A stretch of 64,000 nt of DNA, from positions 1 through 64,000 of the forward strand of contig CAJQUW010007494.1 of assembly GCA_907163375.1 (NCBI GenBank), read 5' to 3'. A program made the position numbers and the translations under genes. Shown here piece by piece: positions 38,397 through 49,900 of this stretch; positions within the stretch are counted from its first letter, which is position 1, and each line of letters opens with the position of its first letter. The notes below the pieces were generated by a model. The model had not been told where the DNA came from. It made no database searches and saw nothing but the letters and a program-made list of their open reading frames with translations. Origin of the DNA: Prostheceraeus crozeri. Lineage: Eukaryota > Platyhelminthes > Polycladida > Euryleptidae.

Positions 38397-39066
38397 TTAA
38401 CCCTCATATGCATGAAATGGGTCCCCGGGGACCCATCAGCTCTTAGAATGTCTGTATATTTTTTTCTAGTGGACGTGGAAGTCCTATATTTTGCGTATTC
38501 CTTCATTTGGCAGAATAATAGTTGGCTTATCTTTCGTATATTAGATGACACATAAAAAATATGACAAAAAACGTCTGGGTCTCCGGGGACCCATTTCATG
38601 AACTAGACCAATCTGATGTGAAATATCACTTTTCTCTCGCATTGTTTGGAACCATATTGCACAAGAGGTCAGCTAACGACTAATTCAGCTCGCTGCAATC
38701 ATCCCATGCCTCGATCATCACGCTTAGCAAGACTAAAAGCCAATCAGATTGCTCAGCCAATCACCTTGCTGCAGCTTTCCTCATGATCAAAATTTTGAAG
38801 CAAGTTTAGTGTGAGTGCCGGTATGTCTCGACGTCCACCTAAGCGCATGTGTGCTCAACAAGCGACGCGTCTTATTTTGGAACTAGATACCGACGACGAA
38901 GACATCGACGATATTGCAAATTCTGAAGAGGAAGTTATTGATCACCCCGATACTGAAATCGAGACTGCTTATGAGATATCGGAAGATGAACCCGCCGACG
39001 TCACCGATGATGCTGATCAGCTATGTCTATATCATACCACTTCCATTGATACCGAAATTCCTGCTC
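38397..39066 (+). mobile_element. piggyBac 5' fragment at the end of copy A
   Basis: Starts at TTAA with the end sequence CCCTCATATGCATGAAATGG and is almost identical to 49085-49757. It is cut off inside the transposase coding region (ATG 38823, acidic N-terminus with DTDDEDIDDI) where the tandem duplication joins. It is not capable of moving alone. Confidence 0.85.
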
Positions 39067-39110
39067 CGTTACTGAAAATTCCTGCTCCTGAAATTTACTG
39101 CTTTAAGAAC
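39067..39110. other. junction of the tandem duplication with filler DNA
   Basis: After the last piggyBac base, TTACT is followed by a second copy of GAAAATTCCTGCTCC and then the repeat array. This looks like templated filler at an end-joining junction. Confidence 0.5.
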
Positions 39111-39735
39111 CTGAAAAATGGATAAAATTCATGAATTTAGACGTTTTTAAAATACCAATTTTTTTGATGTTGTGTCCTGGAACGGTCATGATTTTGAGGA
39201 TAAAAATAATTATAATCACAAATTTGAGATTCTTAACTTTTGTGATTTTTCGTTGTCCTGGAACGGTCATGATTTTGAGGATAAAAATAATCATAATCTC
39301 AAATTTAAGATTCTTAACTTTTATGATTTTCGGTGTCCTGGAACGGTCATGATTTTCAAGGTAAAAATTGTAATTCTCAAATTTGAGATTCTTAACTTTT
39401 ATGATTTTCGGTGTCCTGGAACGGTCATGATTTTGAGGAGAAAATAATCATAATCACAAATTTGAGATTTTGAAAAATTTGAAAAATTGGGCGTTAAAAA
39501 TAAAAAACGCCTAAATTTATGAATTTAGGTCTTGATAACCTGAAAAAATGACCAAAATTCTTAAATTTAGGCGTTTTTAAAAATACCAATTTTTTTAAAA
39601 AATGGTACTTTTTAAATGGACCAAATTTATGAATTTAGGTCTTAAAAACCTGAAAAATGGTTAAAATTCATGAATTTAGTCGTTTTTAAAAATACCAATT
39701 TTTCTGAATTTTTCGGTGTCCTGGAACGGTCTTCT
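39111..39735. repeat. AT-rich repeat array with GTCCTGGAACGGTC motif (copy B)
   Basis: Five GTCCTGGAACGGTC units are visible (near 39175, 39256, 39333, 39412 and 39717), two more than in copy A, so the unit number changed after duplication. Confidence 0.8.
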
Positions 39736-39744
39736 TCCCATTAC

Positions 39745-40560
39745 TGATATTTTGCAGGATGTAAATGTGCTATAACACTCCACAGAAAACAATATTCATC
39801 TTCATTCTGTATGTTGATTATTTGTGGAGAACTGAAAGGAAGGGTTATGTAACTACCACCAGTATTATTTTTATATTGGTCAATCACTATTTTCTTAGAT
39901 AGTATTGCAATAAATCTTCAACCAGATTCACGCAACTGAGCTTCAGTTATAGCATCTTTTAATTTATTTATCATTGTTTCAAATATGGGTTGTATATCAT
40001 TTACAATATGAATTTCTTGTGTCTGTGTAAAATGTCCTTGTATTATTTCTTCAGTTATTCCATCGGATCCATTTTTTGTATAAAGTACTTCTACATTTAT
40101 ATAACATTTGAGAGATTTCTTAAATATTTTAAAAAAGTTTGTCAATACATCATAAAAAGTTTCATCGGTTTCATTATGTTCAACAGACTCATCAAATAAA
40201 TATTTTATATCTGTTACAGCTTCGTCGGTTTTGTCAGTTTCATAGAATAAATATCTTTTCTGTTTCGGGCGAAGTACTAGAACCTTCGGGCGAAGTACAA
40301 GAACCTTCGATTCCCCCAAAAAATCTTCACTATTAAAAACTTTTTTATATTCCGAGTGTGAATAATCATCAAATATATTTTTAACTTTTATATCAGTAGG
40401 TAATGTATCTAGGTAGTTTTTGTAATTATTTAATTTTGATATATTTCCCTCATCAGCTCGATCTACATTTTGTAAATGCATTTTACTTTTTAAATGAGAT
40501 TGATAACTTCTTTTTGTTTGTAACTGTCTTTTACATACGACACAATAGAACTTGGTATTT
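39745..40560 (-). pseudogene. Polinton-B polB N-terminal module (copy B)
   Basis: Counterpart of 5916-6745: C2H2 finger, NVDRADEGN and, toward 39750, the INIQNEDEYCFLWSV block. In this copy a longer stretch is open (39918-40481). Confidence 0.7.
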
Positions 40561-40663
40561 TCTATTATTTGTTTTTTAAGGAAAAAATTTGTGTTTTGAT
40601 TTTTGATATAGACATTCTAATATCAAATGATGACACGTGGGAATGATAATTTTTTTATTACAT

Positions 40664-41375
40664 CTAAAAACTTATTACATCTAAAAATTTATTTATAGAG
40701 TATTTTGTCTCAAATCGTATTTTTACAATTTCTAAAAGTTGAACACCAAATTTTTTAATATTATTAATTTCTTTCAAATAAGGGATAGTATTTTTATAAT
40801 CTCCGAAATTTAAATATATAAAATGAATTACCGTTTTATCATGATGTGAAATACAATAATAGACTTCTTTATTACGGTCAGCATACATTTCTTTTGTAAC
40901 ATTATTTTCATGACTAGAATAATAATTAGGAAGATTATGAAATATTTCACGTATAACATCACGTTCTTTAGTCATTTTATTTTCTTTATCGCATAAAGTC
41001 TTATATAAAAATAATTTAAATTTATTTTCACTAACTATTGATTCTTCATCAACATCATAAATTACACTTTTTGGTATAGGATGCCATTCCCTGATAGGAA
41101 TATCTAATTCCAAATTATATTTATTATCTGATAATAATATAATAGAGAAAAATATTGGTCTTTGATCTCTATTGGAAAATTTAATAACACCACCATAATC
41201 TGAATCATATTTAGTTTTTATTAGAGATGATAAAGTTTTAGATTGATTAGATGTAAATCCTAATTTAGATGTTGTAGATCCAAAACATAATTGTCTAATA
41301 GTGTCTTCGACTATTCCATTATTATTATTTTCAATGTATAATTTTGTGTATTTTCCTGTTAATTCTGTGTATTAT
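40664..41375 (-). CDS. Polinton-B unknown gene, uninterrupted (copy B)
   Basis: Shows what lies on both sides of the Polinton-1 insertion in copy A. Toward its start are LCFGSTTSKLGFTSNQ and GGVIKFSNRDQRPIFF, then LDIPIREWHPIP. The frame from 41113 has a conventional ATG, but coding character extends further upstream. Function unknown. Confidence 0.5.
41155..41160. other. empty Polinton-1 target site
   Basis: Single TTGGTC in unbroken copy B sequence matching both flanks of Polinton-1. Confidence 0.95.
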
Positions 41376-42042
41376 TAATGTCTTGATGAGATATATATTT
41401 TCCTTCACCTAAAGTTTCGTAATTTTCAGAATTTTTATTATTTATTTGTTTTAGTGTATTAGAATCATTATTATCATTATTATCATCACTATTATCATCA
41501 TTATTATCAGATTCTTCAATATGATTCACAGGATTATTTTGATTATGATTATGATCATGATTATGGTCATTGTTAATAGTATAAGGTGTTGTCCACATAG
41601 AAATTTTTTCTTGTTGTGCTAAACCATTAACATAAGATTCTAATAAATTAATGTTTAAATTGGAATAGAATCCCACATATGTATCATTATCATGTCTTTG
41701 GGGCATTTCTACCATTTCTCTTTTATAAACAGTATCTCTATAATATACTTGACATAATAATTCATCATTATGTTTTTTACTTTCAATATGAATATTATAT
41801 TGATTTAATTCGTCCACAAATAATCTAATTTTAGATTTTGAGAAAGATTTTAATTTTTTTACTAATTCTCTAATGTTGATATAATTGATAATTTTAGTTT
41901 CAATCCAATCAGTATTACTGATTGGTAAAACCGCTCTAATAAACCCATATACACTATTATACCCCATGATAACCATATTTTCTTTATTCAGTTCTACATA
42001 TGCAACATCATTATATTTACCTACAATATCCATAAATTTCAT
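41359..42042 (-). CDS. Polinton-B unknown protein with Asn/His/Asp-rich tail (copy B)
   Basis: 227 residues open throughout in this copy, from ATG 42042. A folded-looking N-terminal 150 residues precedes the low-complexity tail. Counterpart of 30713-31396. Confidence 0.55.
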   Translation of the reverse strand: MKFMDIVGKYNDVAYVELNKENMVIMGYNSVYGFIRAVLPISNTDWIETKIINYINIRELVKKLKSFSKSKIRLFVDELNQYNIHIESKKHNDELLCQVYYRDTVYKREMVEMPQRHDNDTYVGFYSNLNINLLESYVNGLAQQEKISMWTTPYTINNDHNHDHNHNQNNPVNHIEESDNNDDNSDDNNDNNDSNTLKQINNKNSENYETLGEGKYISHQDINNTQN

Positions 42043-42398
42043 AAATGATCACCTGGAAATATACAATAATTTGTTTCAAAGTTAGGTAAACCTCTAGTCT
42101 GTTCTTTAAATATTTCAGCTTGTAATTCAAACAAAAGATTAATATCTATGCATGGATTATTATCATTATTATCAAAACATTTATTTTCAAATCCCGATGA
42201 TCTCGTCGAATAAGAAGAACAGGATGATACGGGCGAATATAATTTTTCTAAATTTCCTTTTTCCATTTTTTTCTTCAATATAATTTTTTGACAACCTAAA
42301 CACTTTACTTTTGCTTTTAAACAATCCGTACACTGATATTCACTATCATAGAACTCTGACTTAGGATTCATAATCTGGCACATTTGACTCATTTCCAT
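42039..42398 (-). CDS. Polinton-B small CxxC protein (copy B)
   Basis: 119 residues, counterpart of 31393-31752 with three or four substitutions; the CTDC and CLGC pairs are kept. ATGA-type overlap with the next gene. Confidence 0.5.
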   Translation of the reverse strand: MEMSQMCQIMNPKSEFYDSEYQCTDCLKAKVKCLGCQKIILKKKMEKGNLEKLYSPVSSCSSYSTRSSGFENKCFDNNDNNPCIDINLLFELQAEIFKEQTRGLPNFETNYCIFPGDHL

Positions 42399-42437
42399 TT
42401 TTTTATTAGAAAAAAATTTTTTTTTATTTTTTGAAAA

Positions 42438-42770
42438 ATGATGTTACCAAATGTTGGTGGAGGTGCATATATCTCGAATAATCGTGAATCAGAAATAGAA
42501 ATAGAAAATTATGTCATGAAAACTGGAGACGTTTTATCTGGCCCATTACATCTTTCTATTCTTCCACAACAAAATACAGAGTTAACGAATAAACAATATG
42601 TTGATACACAAATTAATGACTTAAAAGAAAAATATATAAAAGATGTTTTGGTTCCAGTGATGAATGAATTAAAGTTGCTTAAACTTAATGACAAATCATT
42701 AAACGAAAAATTATTAAAACTTGATAAAAAGGATAGAGAGCTAGAAGTAAATATAGCAAAACTTTTTTAA
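42438..42770 (+). CDS. tail-fibre-like protein (copy B)
   Basis: 110 residues, counterpart of 31793-32125, with the KTGDVLSGPLHL and NKQYVD motifs kept. Confidence 0.65.
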   Translation: MMLPNVGGGAYISNNRESEIEIENYVMKTGDVLSGPLHLSILPQQNTELTNKQYVDTQINDLKEKYIKDVLVPVMNELKLLKLNDKSLNEKLLKLDKKDRELEVNIAKLF

Positions 42771-42956
42771 AAAATTTCAGAACAATCAAAAATTTTAATA
42801 TTACTTTCTATAAAGTTAAAATCTGCAGTCATTAAAAATAAACATAAGATAGAACTATTGAAAGAACAATTATAAAATGAATTAGAAAAACTTCCTAAAA
42901 TAATTTTTCAAAATTTAAATAAGTTACAAACTACATTCCAAAGAAGTGTTGATGAA

Positions 42957-43313
42957 TTGAGTTCTAAAGTTACTGAACAAATGAAAAAGATGAATAGAAT
43001 AATAAATGTAATAAACTCACTTAATCAAAAAGTTGATAAAATGAAAACTCTAAAAATCAATTTAGAAAATGAATTAAAGAAAAATTATAAAGAAAATAAA
43101 GAACAATTAGATGCTGTCAAAAATCAGTTAGATGTTCTTAAAGTTCAATTGAATGCACTTAAAACGGCGTTGAAGATGAATCAGCAGAAAATGCAAGCTA
43201 ATAGAAAAGAAATTAAAATACATCACACGCTGCTTGACGCAATAGATAAAGTGCAACAGAAAATTAATAAAGTGATCACGAAGTTGTTGTCCATTCACAC
43301 ACGTAAATCTTAA
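42957..43313 (+). CDS. coiled-coil protein (copy B)
   Basis: 118 residues, counterpart of 32336-32668; long Lys/Leu/Asn heptad helix. Confidence 0.5.
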   Translation: MSSKVTEQMKKMNRIINVINSLNQKVDKMKTLKINLENELKKNYKENKEQLDAVKNQLDVLKVQLNALKTALKMNQQKMQANRKEIKIHHTLLDAIDKVQQKINKVITKLLSIHTRKS

Positions 43314-43361
43314 TCATAAACGTAAATAATTTCCCCCAAAAGACAAATCTATTCCTAGAAA

Positions 43362-43793
43362 ATGCCTATAATTTATAAACACAATCTTAAACATTTTGCT
43401 TCAAATAAAAAAATTGCCCATGAACCATCTATGAAATCTGTCTACCATTATAACAATGTAGAAAGAGTTCAAAAAGAAGGAGATGGTATCTTTTCTGGTA
43501 TAGGAAGTATCGTTAATGTTATTAAAAATAATAAAGATTTGATTACATCTGCTGCAAAAGGAGCACCTGCTATAGGTAGTACAGCTAGTGCAATATCAAA
43601 TGCTGTTAAGTCTCAAAACGAATTAAAACAACTAGAAGCTATTCGTAAACTTAAGAATGATTGTGAAGAACTAAAATAATTTAAAAAACTCTCAGAGGAA
43701 ACAAAAAACAAAATTGCTAACATAGCAGCTGATAGTAAACATGAGGAGAAATCAATTGAAGAAATAAGAGGTAATGGTTTAGCAAAATTCTAA
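43362..43793 (+). pseudogene. minor virion protein with amphipathic segment (copy B)
   Basis: Counterpart of 32717-33148; the GDGIFSGIGS segment is kept. The copy looks broken. Confidence 0.5.
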
Positions 43794-43956
43794 AATATAT
43801 TCTAAAAAGGAATCCTAAGAAAAGTACTTCTAGAAAAAACAAAAAAGTCAAATTATTTTTTATAAAAATGTCTTCCCTGATTGAAAGTAAATTTAGATTA
43901 GACTTCCTCCGTACGTCAGTTATAGTCAAAAAAAGAATGAGTATATAAGAATTGCT

Positions 43957-45202
43957 ATGAATCCCGGATCTTCCAGTAGAGTAAATACTGGAGGAGATTT
44001 AATCTTTGAAGTTTTATAATCAGCAAAGTTATTTATATTTACCTGATTCTTTTTTACACTGTGAATATTCTCTATATAGTGATGCCAATTTTACAACACC
44101 ATTACCAGATACCGATAATATTGCATTAGAGAATAATTTCTTTCCAAGATTATTTACACAAATGCGTCTAGATGTTGCAACTCAAAATATAGAAACAATA
44201 AGTGATTCTCCAGGTATGATTGATACAATGCTTAGATTTGTAACAATTGGTGAAAATAATGGAAAGTATGAAATCGAAGGTTGGTTTCCTGATACTAATG
44301 ATGGTATAATTGTTGATGATTTAACTCACGCTGGAACAGATGCAGCAGGAATTGCGAAAGATGTAGAAAATATTGCAAATCATTTAAATAAAACAAACAG
44401 TAGTGCATATAAAGAAAGGCGTGAATTTAACAAGAAAAGTAAACAGACAGTTAATTGGTCATTGTCTCCATTATTCGGATATTTAGATTATGACAAACTA
44501 TCATATAAATTAAAATTTAAATTAATAATTCATCGCACAGCAAATAATGAATTAATCTTTTATGGTGAGACCGGAAAAAAAGCATATTTAAAAATTGATA
44601 GACTTGAATGGTGGATAAAACATATTACTCCTAGTTTAGAGGTTGAATCAACTATTGCAAAAAGATTAAACACTAACAAACCAATTCCAGTAAATTTTCT
44701 AAAGCGTACTGCTAGTTCAGTAACTTTTTCTGAACAAAGATTTAACTGGCATTTTACTAGAACTTAAAATACTCCAAGATATTTATTACTAACTTTTCAA
44801 AGAAATGATGCTCCAAGTTTTGGTAAGAACAATAATCTTTTCCATATTAACACAATTCGAAGTTTACAAGTTGCTTTAAATCAAACCCGTTATCCTATTG
44901 ATCCATTAAGATTCGATGATATAAATAATCAATTTATGGAAGGATATGATGCTTATAGAAATCTCTGTATAGAATTTGGGGTTGAACCACAATTAATTCC
45001 TGGAAATTGGAGACATTTATATCCTGTTTTCTGTTTCGATTTAAGTGCACAATCTGAAGATATTGTTAAAAATAGTTGTGGTGTAAGAATTAATATTGAA
45101 AAGAAAGATTCCACAACTTCATTAATGGCTCATGGTTTACTGCTAGAAGATGTAAAATATTCTATTGAAATTCTTAATGGAAAGATGGTTAGGATTGGTT
45201 AA
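43957..45202 (+). pseudogene. MCP: Polinton-B major capsid protein (copy B)
   Basis: Counterpart of 33312-34557 with the same signatures (SFLHCEYSLYSDANF, NFFPRLFTQMRLDV, LNGKMVRI). Broken fossil. Confidence 0.7.
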
Positions 45203-45354
45203 TTAAAATTTTTGGTAACTTAAAATTTTTTATTAAAAATGTCGGAAGCGAAAAGTAATGATAAACTGTTGAATTAAAACTACGTAACATTGTTGACAAA
45301 AATACACCTAAAACTATTACTATTGATAAAAAGAAATATTACATAAGTAAACCA

Positions 45355-45684
45355 ATGATAGAGAATATTGAATTACAAGAAAAGAATGGTGGAATTCTCC
45401 CATTCATTCCTCTAATAATAGGTGGCATAGCAGCAGCAGGAAGTGTAGCAGGTGGGACAGCTGGTATTGTCAAGGCAGTAAATAAAAATAAATCAGAGAA
45501 GGCAGCATTAGAAGAACAAAAGCGTCATAATAGAGAGTTAGAGAAAGTTGCTAGAGCTGAGGGAGTAGTAGATAACTTTATTAGAAAATTAAATTTAGTT
45601 GATGAAGGAAAAAGAGTTCCTAAAAACATTCTACATAATGTTGATGATTTAATTGAACTAAAAGAAACTAAAGATGGTTCTTGA
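45355..45684 (+). CDS. second minor virion protein, Gly-rich hydrophobic (copy B)
   Basis: 109 residues, counterpart of 34710-35039 with two substitutions. Confidence 0.6.
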   Translation: MIENIELQEKNGGILPFIPLIIGGIAAAGSVAGGTAGIVKAVNKNKSEKAALEEQKRHNRELEKVARAEGVVDNFIRKLNLVDEGKRVPKNILHNVDDLIELKETKDGS

Positions 45685-45734
45685 ATATATCTAAGTCCTA
45701 GTATGATTAGATAAAATATTTTTTTATCTTTAAA

Positions 45735-46142
45735 ATGTATTCTACAAATTCTTCAAATTGCACAAATCCCGAAAATTTAATTAAATTAAAAATTTCAAAT
45801 CTAGATTTATTAAATAATCTCTATGATCAACGTTATAAAGGAGAAGACATACATAAAGCATTAGAAAACTTTCCTGGATTCATTTGGAGTAAATATTCAA
45901 AAGAAAAACATCCTCCTGATCATTCATATACCGGTCCAGGAACTCGATTAGATATAAGACTAGATGAGAATAATAATCCAAAACCAGGTGAAGAACCAAT
46001 AAACAGAGTTGATGCAGCAGCTTATAGACACGATTTAGCTTATCAAAATCATGACCTAAAATCTCGTCATGAAGCTGATAGGAAAATGATTCAAGAATTA
46101 GATAGTATTCAAAATCCCTCCTTTAGAGAAAGAATTGAATGA
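45735..46142 (+). CDS. PLA2-like domain protein (copy B)
   Basis: 135 residues from an ATG, counterpart of 35090-35505. YTGPGTRLD and YRHDLAYQ are intact. Confidence 0.7.
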   Translation: MYSTNSSNCTNPENLIKLKISNLDLLNNLYDQRYKGEDIHKALENFPGFIWSKYSKEKHPPDHSYTGPGTRLDIRLDENNNPKPGEEPINRVDAAAYRHDLAYQNHDLKSRHEADRKMIQELDSIQNPSFRERIE

Positions 46143-46211
46143 ATGTTCGTTAAGAAAGCTTTACAAGCAAAAATATTATTCGGACAGGGTTTAGACAAAA
46201 CTTATAACTCT

Positions 46212-46325
46212 GAAACCTACGCCTCCGAAATGTCGAATGACCTAGATCAGCATAGTAGAACTTATGCCTCCGAAATGTCGAATGACCTAGATCGGCATAG
46301 TGGAACTTATGCCTCCGAAATTCAC
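46212..46325 (+). repeat. 48-bp minisatellite before the integrase (copy B)
   Basis: Same unit and copy number as at 35567-35680. Confidence 0.8.
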
Positions 46326-46329
46326 AAAG

Positions 46330-47091
46330 AATATAGAAAGCCAAAACATCTATTGAAAGTAAAAGTATTTAATAAAGATGATATTTGGAGTGCTGATCTC
46401 ATTCATATGCCGAATGAAAGAGATTATAAATACGCATTGACCGTTATAGATTTATATACACGACACGCTTGGGTGAAGCCTTTAAAAAACAAAAGTGGTC
46501 TGTCAGTTAAATATGCGTTTGAAGAAGTATTCAAGGAAAGTAATAGAAAGCCAAAGAAGCTATTCGTTGATAAAGGATCTGAGTTTTATAACAGAAATGT
46601 TAAGCCATTATTTGAAACTGTTCATTCTACAGGAAATGCTGGCAAAGCTGTAGTAATAGAGAGGTTTAACAGAACGTTAAAAAATAAAATATTCAAGAAA
46701 TTTACAGAGCAAGGAAATCAGAAATGGTTGAAGATACTACCAGGAATTGTTGAGGATTATAACAATAAGATTCATTCAGGTTTTGAAGAAACTCTAAAGA
46801 AGGCTTCTGATGATCCTGATTTAATATAAAAGAAAATTTTCGAAAATAATTATTCGAATGAGAGTAATCCGAATTTACGGAAAAGTAAGCCGAAATTTAA
46901 GATTGGAGATAGAGTTAGAATATTTAAGTATAGGAATAAATTTGAAAAGGTTTTGTTGGCTATTGGACTAAAGAGATATTTGAAGTTTGTAAAATAAATC
47001 AAACTTATCCGATTACTTGCGAAATTAGAGATTTAGATGATGAAATCACTGGCAGATTTTATGAAAACGAATTACAAATAACCGTGCTTTA
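46330..47091 (+). pseudogene. INT: Polinton-B integrase (copy B)
   Basis: Counterpart of 35681-36423; DDE motifs IWSADLI, VDKGSEF and VIERFNR are visible. It contains a KEYRKPKHLLKVKV stretch that copy A lacks. Broken fossil. Confidence 0.8.
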
Positions 47092-47172
47092 ACCTTAAGG
47101 TGGCGCTTTAGCTAGCTTCGTTTGAACTTTAATTACAGTAATTGGAACCAACGTTTCGAGAATTAAATTCCC

Positions 47173-47601
47173 TTATTCGATTCCCTTGTTCAATTCTAAC
47201 ATGATGTCTAGAAATGGTACTCCTTTTTGTAATTTATACAAAACATATATACATAATTGATCACAATAAACAGTTCCTGGTGTTTGAATTTGAAACGTAT
47301 TGTATGTTCCATTGCCAAGTATTTCTCTTATTTCATTTGTAGGTGGAAGTCCATAAGAGTGAAAATAGTAATTATCTCCATTTTTATTAGACATACCTGC
47401 TGACCAATGTACTCCTTTTTGATCTGACGTGTGGAGATTTGTTACGAAATTTACAGTTGGCTTATCTTTTAGCAAACGCAATTCATCCCTCATCAATATG
47501 TGAAAATTCTTTATTCCCAATTGATTTGCGATCTCATTTAAATCGAAATTCGTAGTTGTTTGCTTCCCATATAATTTAAAGAACTCGGTCATGTTAATCA
47601 T
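47173..47601 (-). CDS. PRO: Polinton-B adenain-like protease (copy B)
   Basis: 142 residues, same protein as at 36504-36932. Confidence 0.7.
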   Translation of the reverse strand: MINMTEFFKLYGKQTTTNFDLNEIANQLGIKNFHILMRDELRLLKDKPTVNFVTNLHTSDQKGVHWSAGMSNKNGDNYYFHSYGLPPTNEIREILGNGTYNTFQIQTPGTVYCDQLCIYVLYKLQKGVPFLDIMLELNKGIE

Positions 47602-48282
47602 TTTAAATGGAATAAAATCTATTTCAGAAATTTCTCAAAAGAATTGGCGTGCAGCAGCTGCTAAAATTGTGACAGCTGATAGGGGTGAGGCAAATCACAG
47701 ACAATAGCGCATATTGCGGGTTGTGAAATCTCATTCACACCATAAGAACAAAAGAACAAATACAATCTAAACACAATGGACATATGAGAGAGAGGATAAA
47801 TGAATGAGCATTTCTCTTCATTTTAATTTTCATAACAATCATTCATGCGACATTATTTTGAATGGAAAAATACACCGACTGTCGAACCATGTCGGCACTT
47901 TTATCGACAGCCATGTCGACAAACATTCTGACACATTTTGTGGTTACAAGGCTGGTTCTGGTTCCGGTGTAAATTTCCATTAGCGTTCAAGGTCATTCTA
48001 TTAAAAGCATACGGGAATTATTCTCATTGAAGACAAACAATTGTTTCAAAGAATGCATGTCATTGTGAATACAATATTCCTGTAACAGACAGGATCGAAA
48101 GAGAGAGAGAGAGAAAGAAGTCACGCTGCTCCGTAAAAGTTTAATTGAGTTGTCCAACCAAACAATGTCATGGCATGATATACATATCATATAATACGGA
48201 TCAAGAAAGACAATGAATAGACATCAGATCACTCAGTCAATTAGCCGCATCACGAGAACAATGTGTCAAGTGCGATTGTCAG
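47602..48282. other. spacer in Polinton-B copy B, no recognised gene
   Basis: Repeat of 36933-37640, including the GA run and the TGTCGA-rich inverted repeat. Confidence 0.4.
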
Positions 48283-48546
48283 TTATGTCGATGAGTAAGA
48301 GGAGAAAGAGATCTCATCACGAACAATTCCAATTCCTTGTGCTACATTCTCAACTTTAGACCATCGCTTTCTTAATTTTTTATAATGCTCTAATCTTAAT
48401 AATAATTGAGATTCCTTATCTTTCATATACCTAACTCTATCTTTGTGCTTTTCTTTATTCATTTTTTCAATGTCCATTTCACTTGTTTTTAATTGTGACA
48501 ACGAAGGATATATTCTCGAGGTTTCTTCCATTTTTGAGGTTTCCAA
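48283..48546 (-). pseudogene. N-terminal fragment of the Polinton-B membrane protein gene (copy B)
   Basis: 87 residues, matching the start of the 4757-5416 protein up to WSKVENVAQGIGI; the hydrophobic part is absent. Confidence 0.75.
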
Positions 48547-49084
48547 TTTTTAATAAATATTTTGAAATTTTTGATATTTCTGGTCTATGTGAAAAGACTA
48601 CGTAAATTTTTGGACTACGTGAAATTTTGAGACTACGTAAAATTTTGAAACCTTTTTTCGGTATATGAAGAAATCCCAACGAGCTTAAAACTGTTTTTTG
48701 ATTCTATCCTTAAAATTATTTTTATTTATAAAACTCTTTTTCAGTGTATGAAATATTTCCTATACTTATTCTCAGCATATGAAAAAATCCCAACGAGCTT
48801 AAAACTGTTTTTTGATTTTATCCTTAAATTATTTTTATTTATAAAACTCTCTTTTTTGGTACCTTATTTTCTTTATTTTTTGGTTGTCCTAGAATGATCA
48901 TATAATCATTTTTTTCTTTTTAGTTGTCCTGAATCGGTCATATATTCAGTTTTTTGCATTTTTGGGGTACCTTATTTTTTTTGCTTGTCCTAGAACGGTC
49001 TTATATACATTACTCATATGATCAATTTTTGAATTTAATTTCGTTTAACACCGCTAAAGCCTCTATGGTTAAAGTGACATCTAT
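48547..49084. repeat. AT-rich repeat block at the right end of copy B
   Basis: Counterpart of 37895-38396, with an extra short repeat of GACTACGTGAAATTTTG-like sequence near 48590-48645. Confidence 0.75.
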
Positions 49085-49510
49085 TTAACCCTCATATGCA
49101 TGAAATGGGTCCCCGGGGACCCATCAGCTCTTAGAATGTCTGTATATTTTTTTCTAGTGGACGTGGAAGTCCTATATTTTGCGTATTCCTTCATTTGGCA
49201 GAATAATAGTTGGCTTATCTTTCGTATATTAGATGACACATAAAAAATATGACAAAAAACGTCTGGGTCTCCGGGGACCCATTTCATGAACTAGACCAAT
49301 CTGATGTGAAATATCACTTTTCTCTCGCATTGTTTGGAACCATATTGCACAAGAGGTCAGCTAACGACTAATTCAGCTCGCTGCAATCATCCCATGCCTC
49401 GATCATCACGCTTAGCAAGACTAAAAGCCAATCAGATTGCTCAGCCAATCACCTTGCTGCAGCTTTCCTCATGATCAAAATTTTGAAGCAAGTTTAGTGT
49501 GAGTGCCGGT

Positions 49511-49882
49511 ATGTCTCGACGTCCACCTAAGCGCATGTGTGCTCAACAAGCGACGCGTCTTATTTTGGAACTAGATACCGACGACGAAGACATCGACGAT
49601 ATTGCAAACTCTGAAGAGGAAGTTATTGATCACCCCGATACTGAAATCGAGACTGCTTATGAGATATCGGAAGATGAACCCGCCGTCGTCACCGATGATG
49701 CTGATCAGCTATGTCTATATCATACCACTTCCATTGATACTGAAATTCCTGCTCCGTCTCATCGTGAAGAAATTTCGAGCGACTACGTTGGAAAAAGCGG
49801 AAGAGTTTGGAGCAAAACTCCCCTCCTCCATCACGAACTCGAGCTGAAAACATTTTCAGAGGAAGAAGCGGCCCTACTGTGA
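49511..49882 (+). pseudogene. piggyBac transposase N-terminal part, first copy
   Basis: The frame starts with MSRRPPKRMCAQQATRL (ATG 49511) and continues through the acidic DTDDEDIDDIANSEEEV region. Sequence identity with the second copy continues to about 49900, where Polinton-B DNA begins. A one-base difference from the second copy (CCCC versus CCCCC near 49820) shifts the frame, so this copy ends early in an unrelated tail. Confidence 0.8.
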
Positions 49883-49900
49883 CTACTCAAAGTAAGACTG

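Larger units (their letters stand above)
39111..49084. mobile_element. Polinton-B copy B (fossil)
   Basis: Near-identical second copy of 5446-7373 plus 30515-38396, without Polinton-1. It carries several breaks, partly different from those of copy A. High similarity between the copies indicates a recent tandem duplication of an already old element. Confidence 0.87.
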
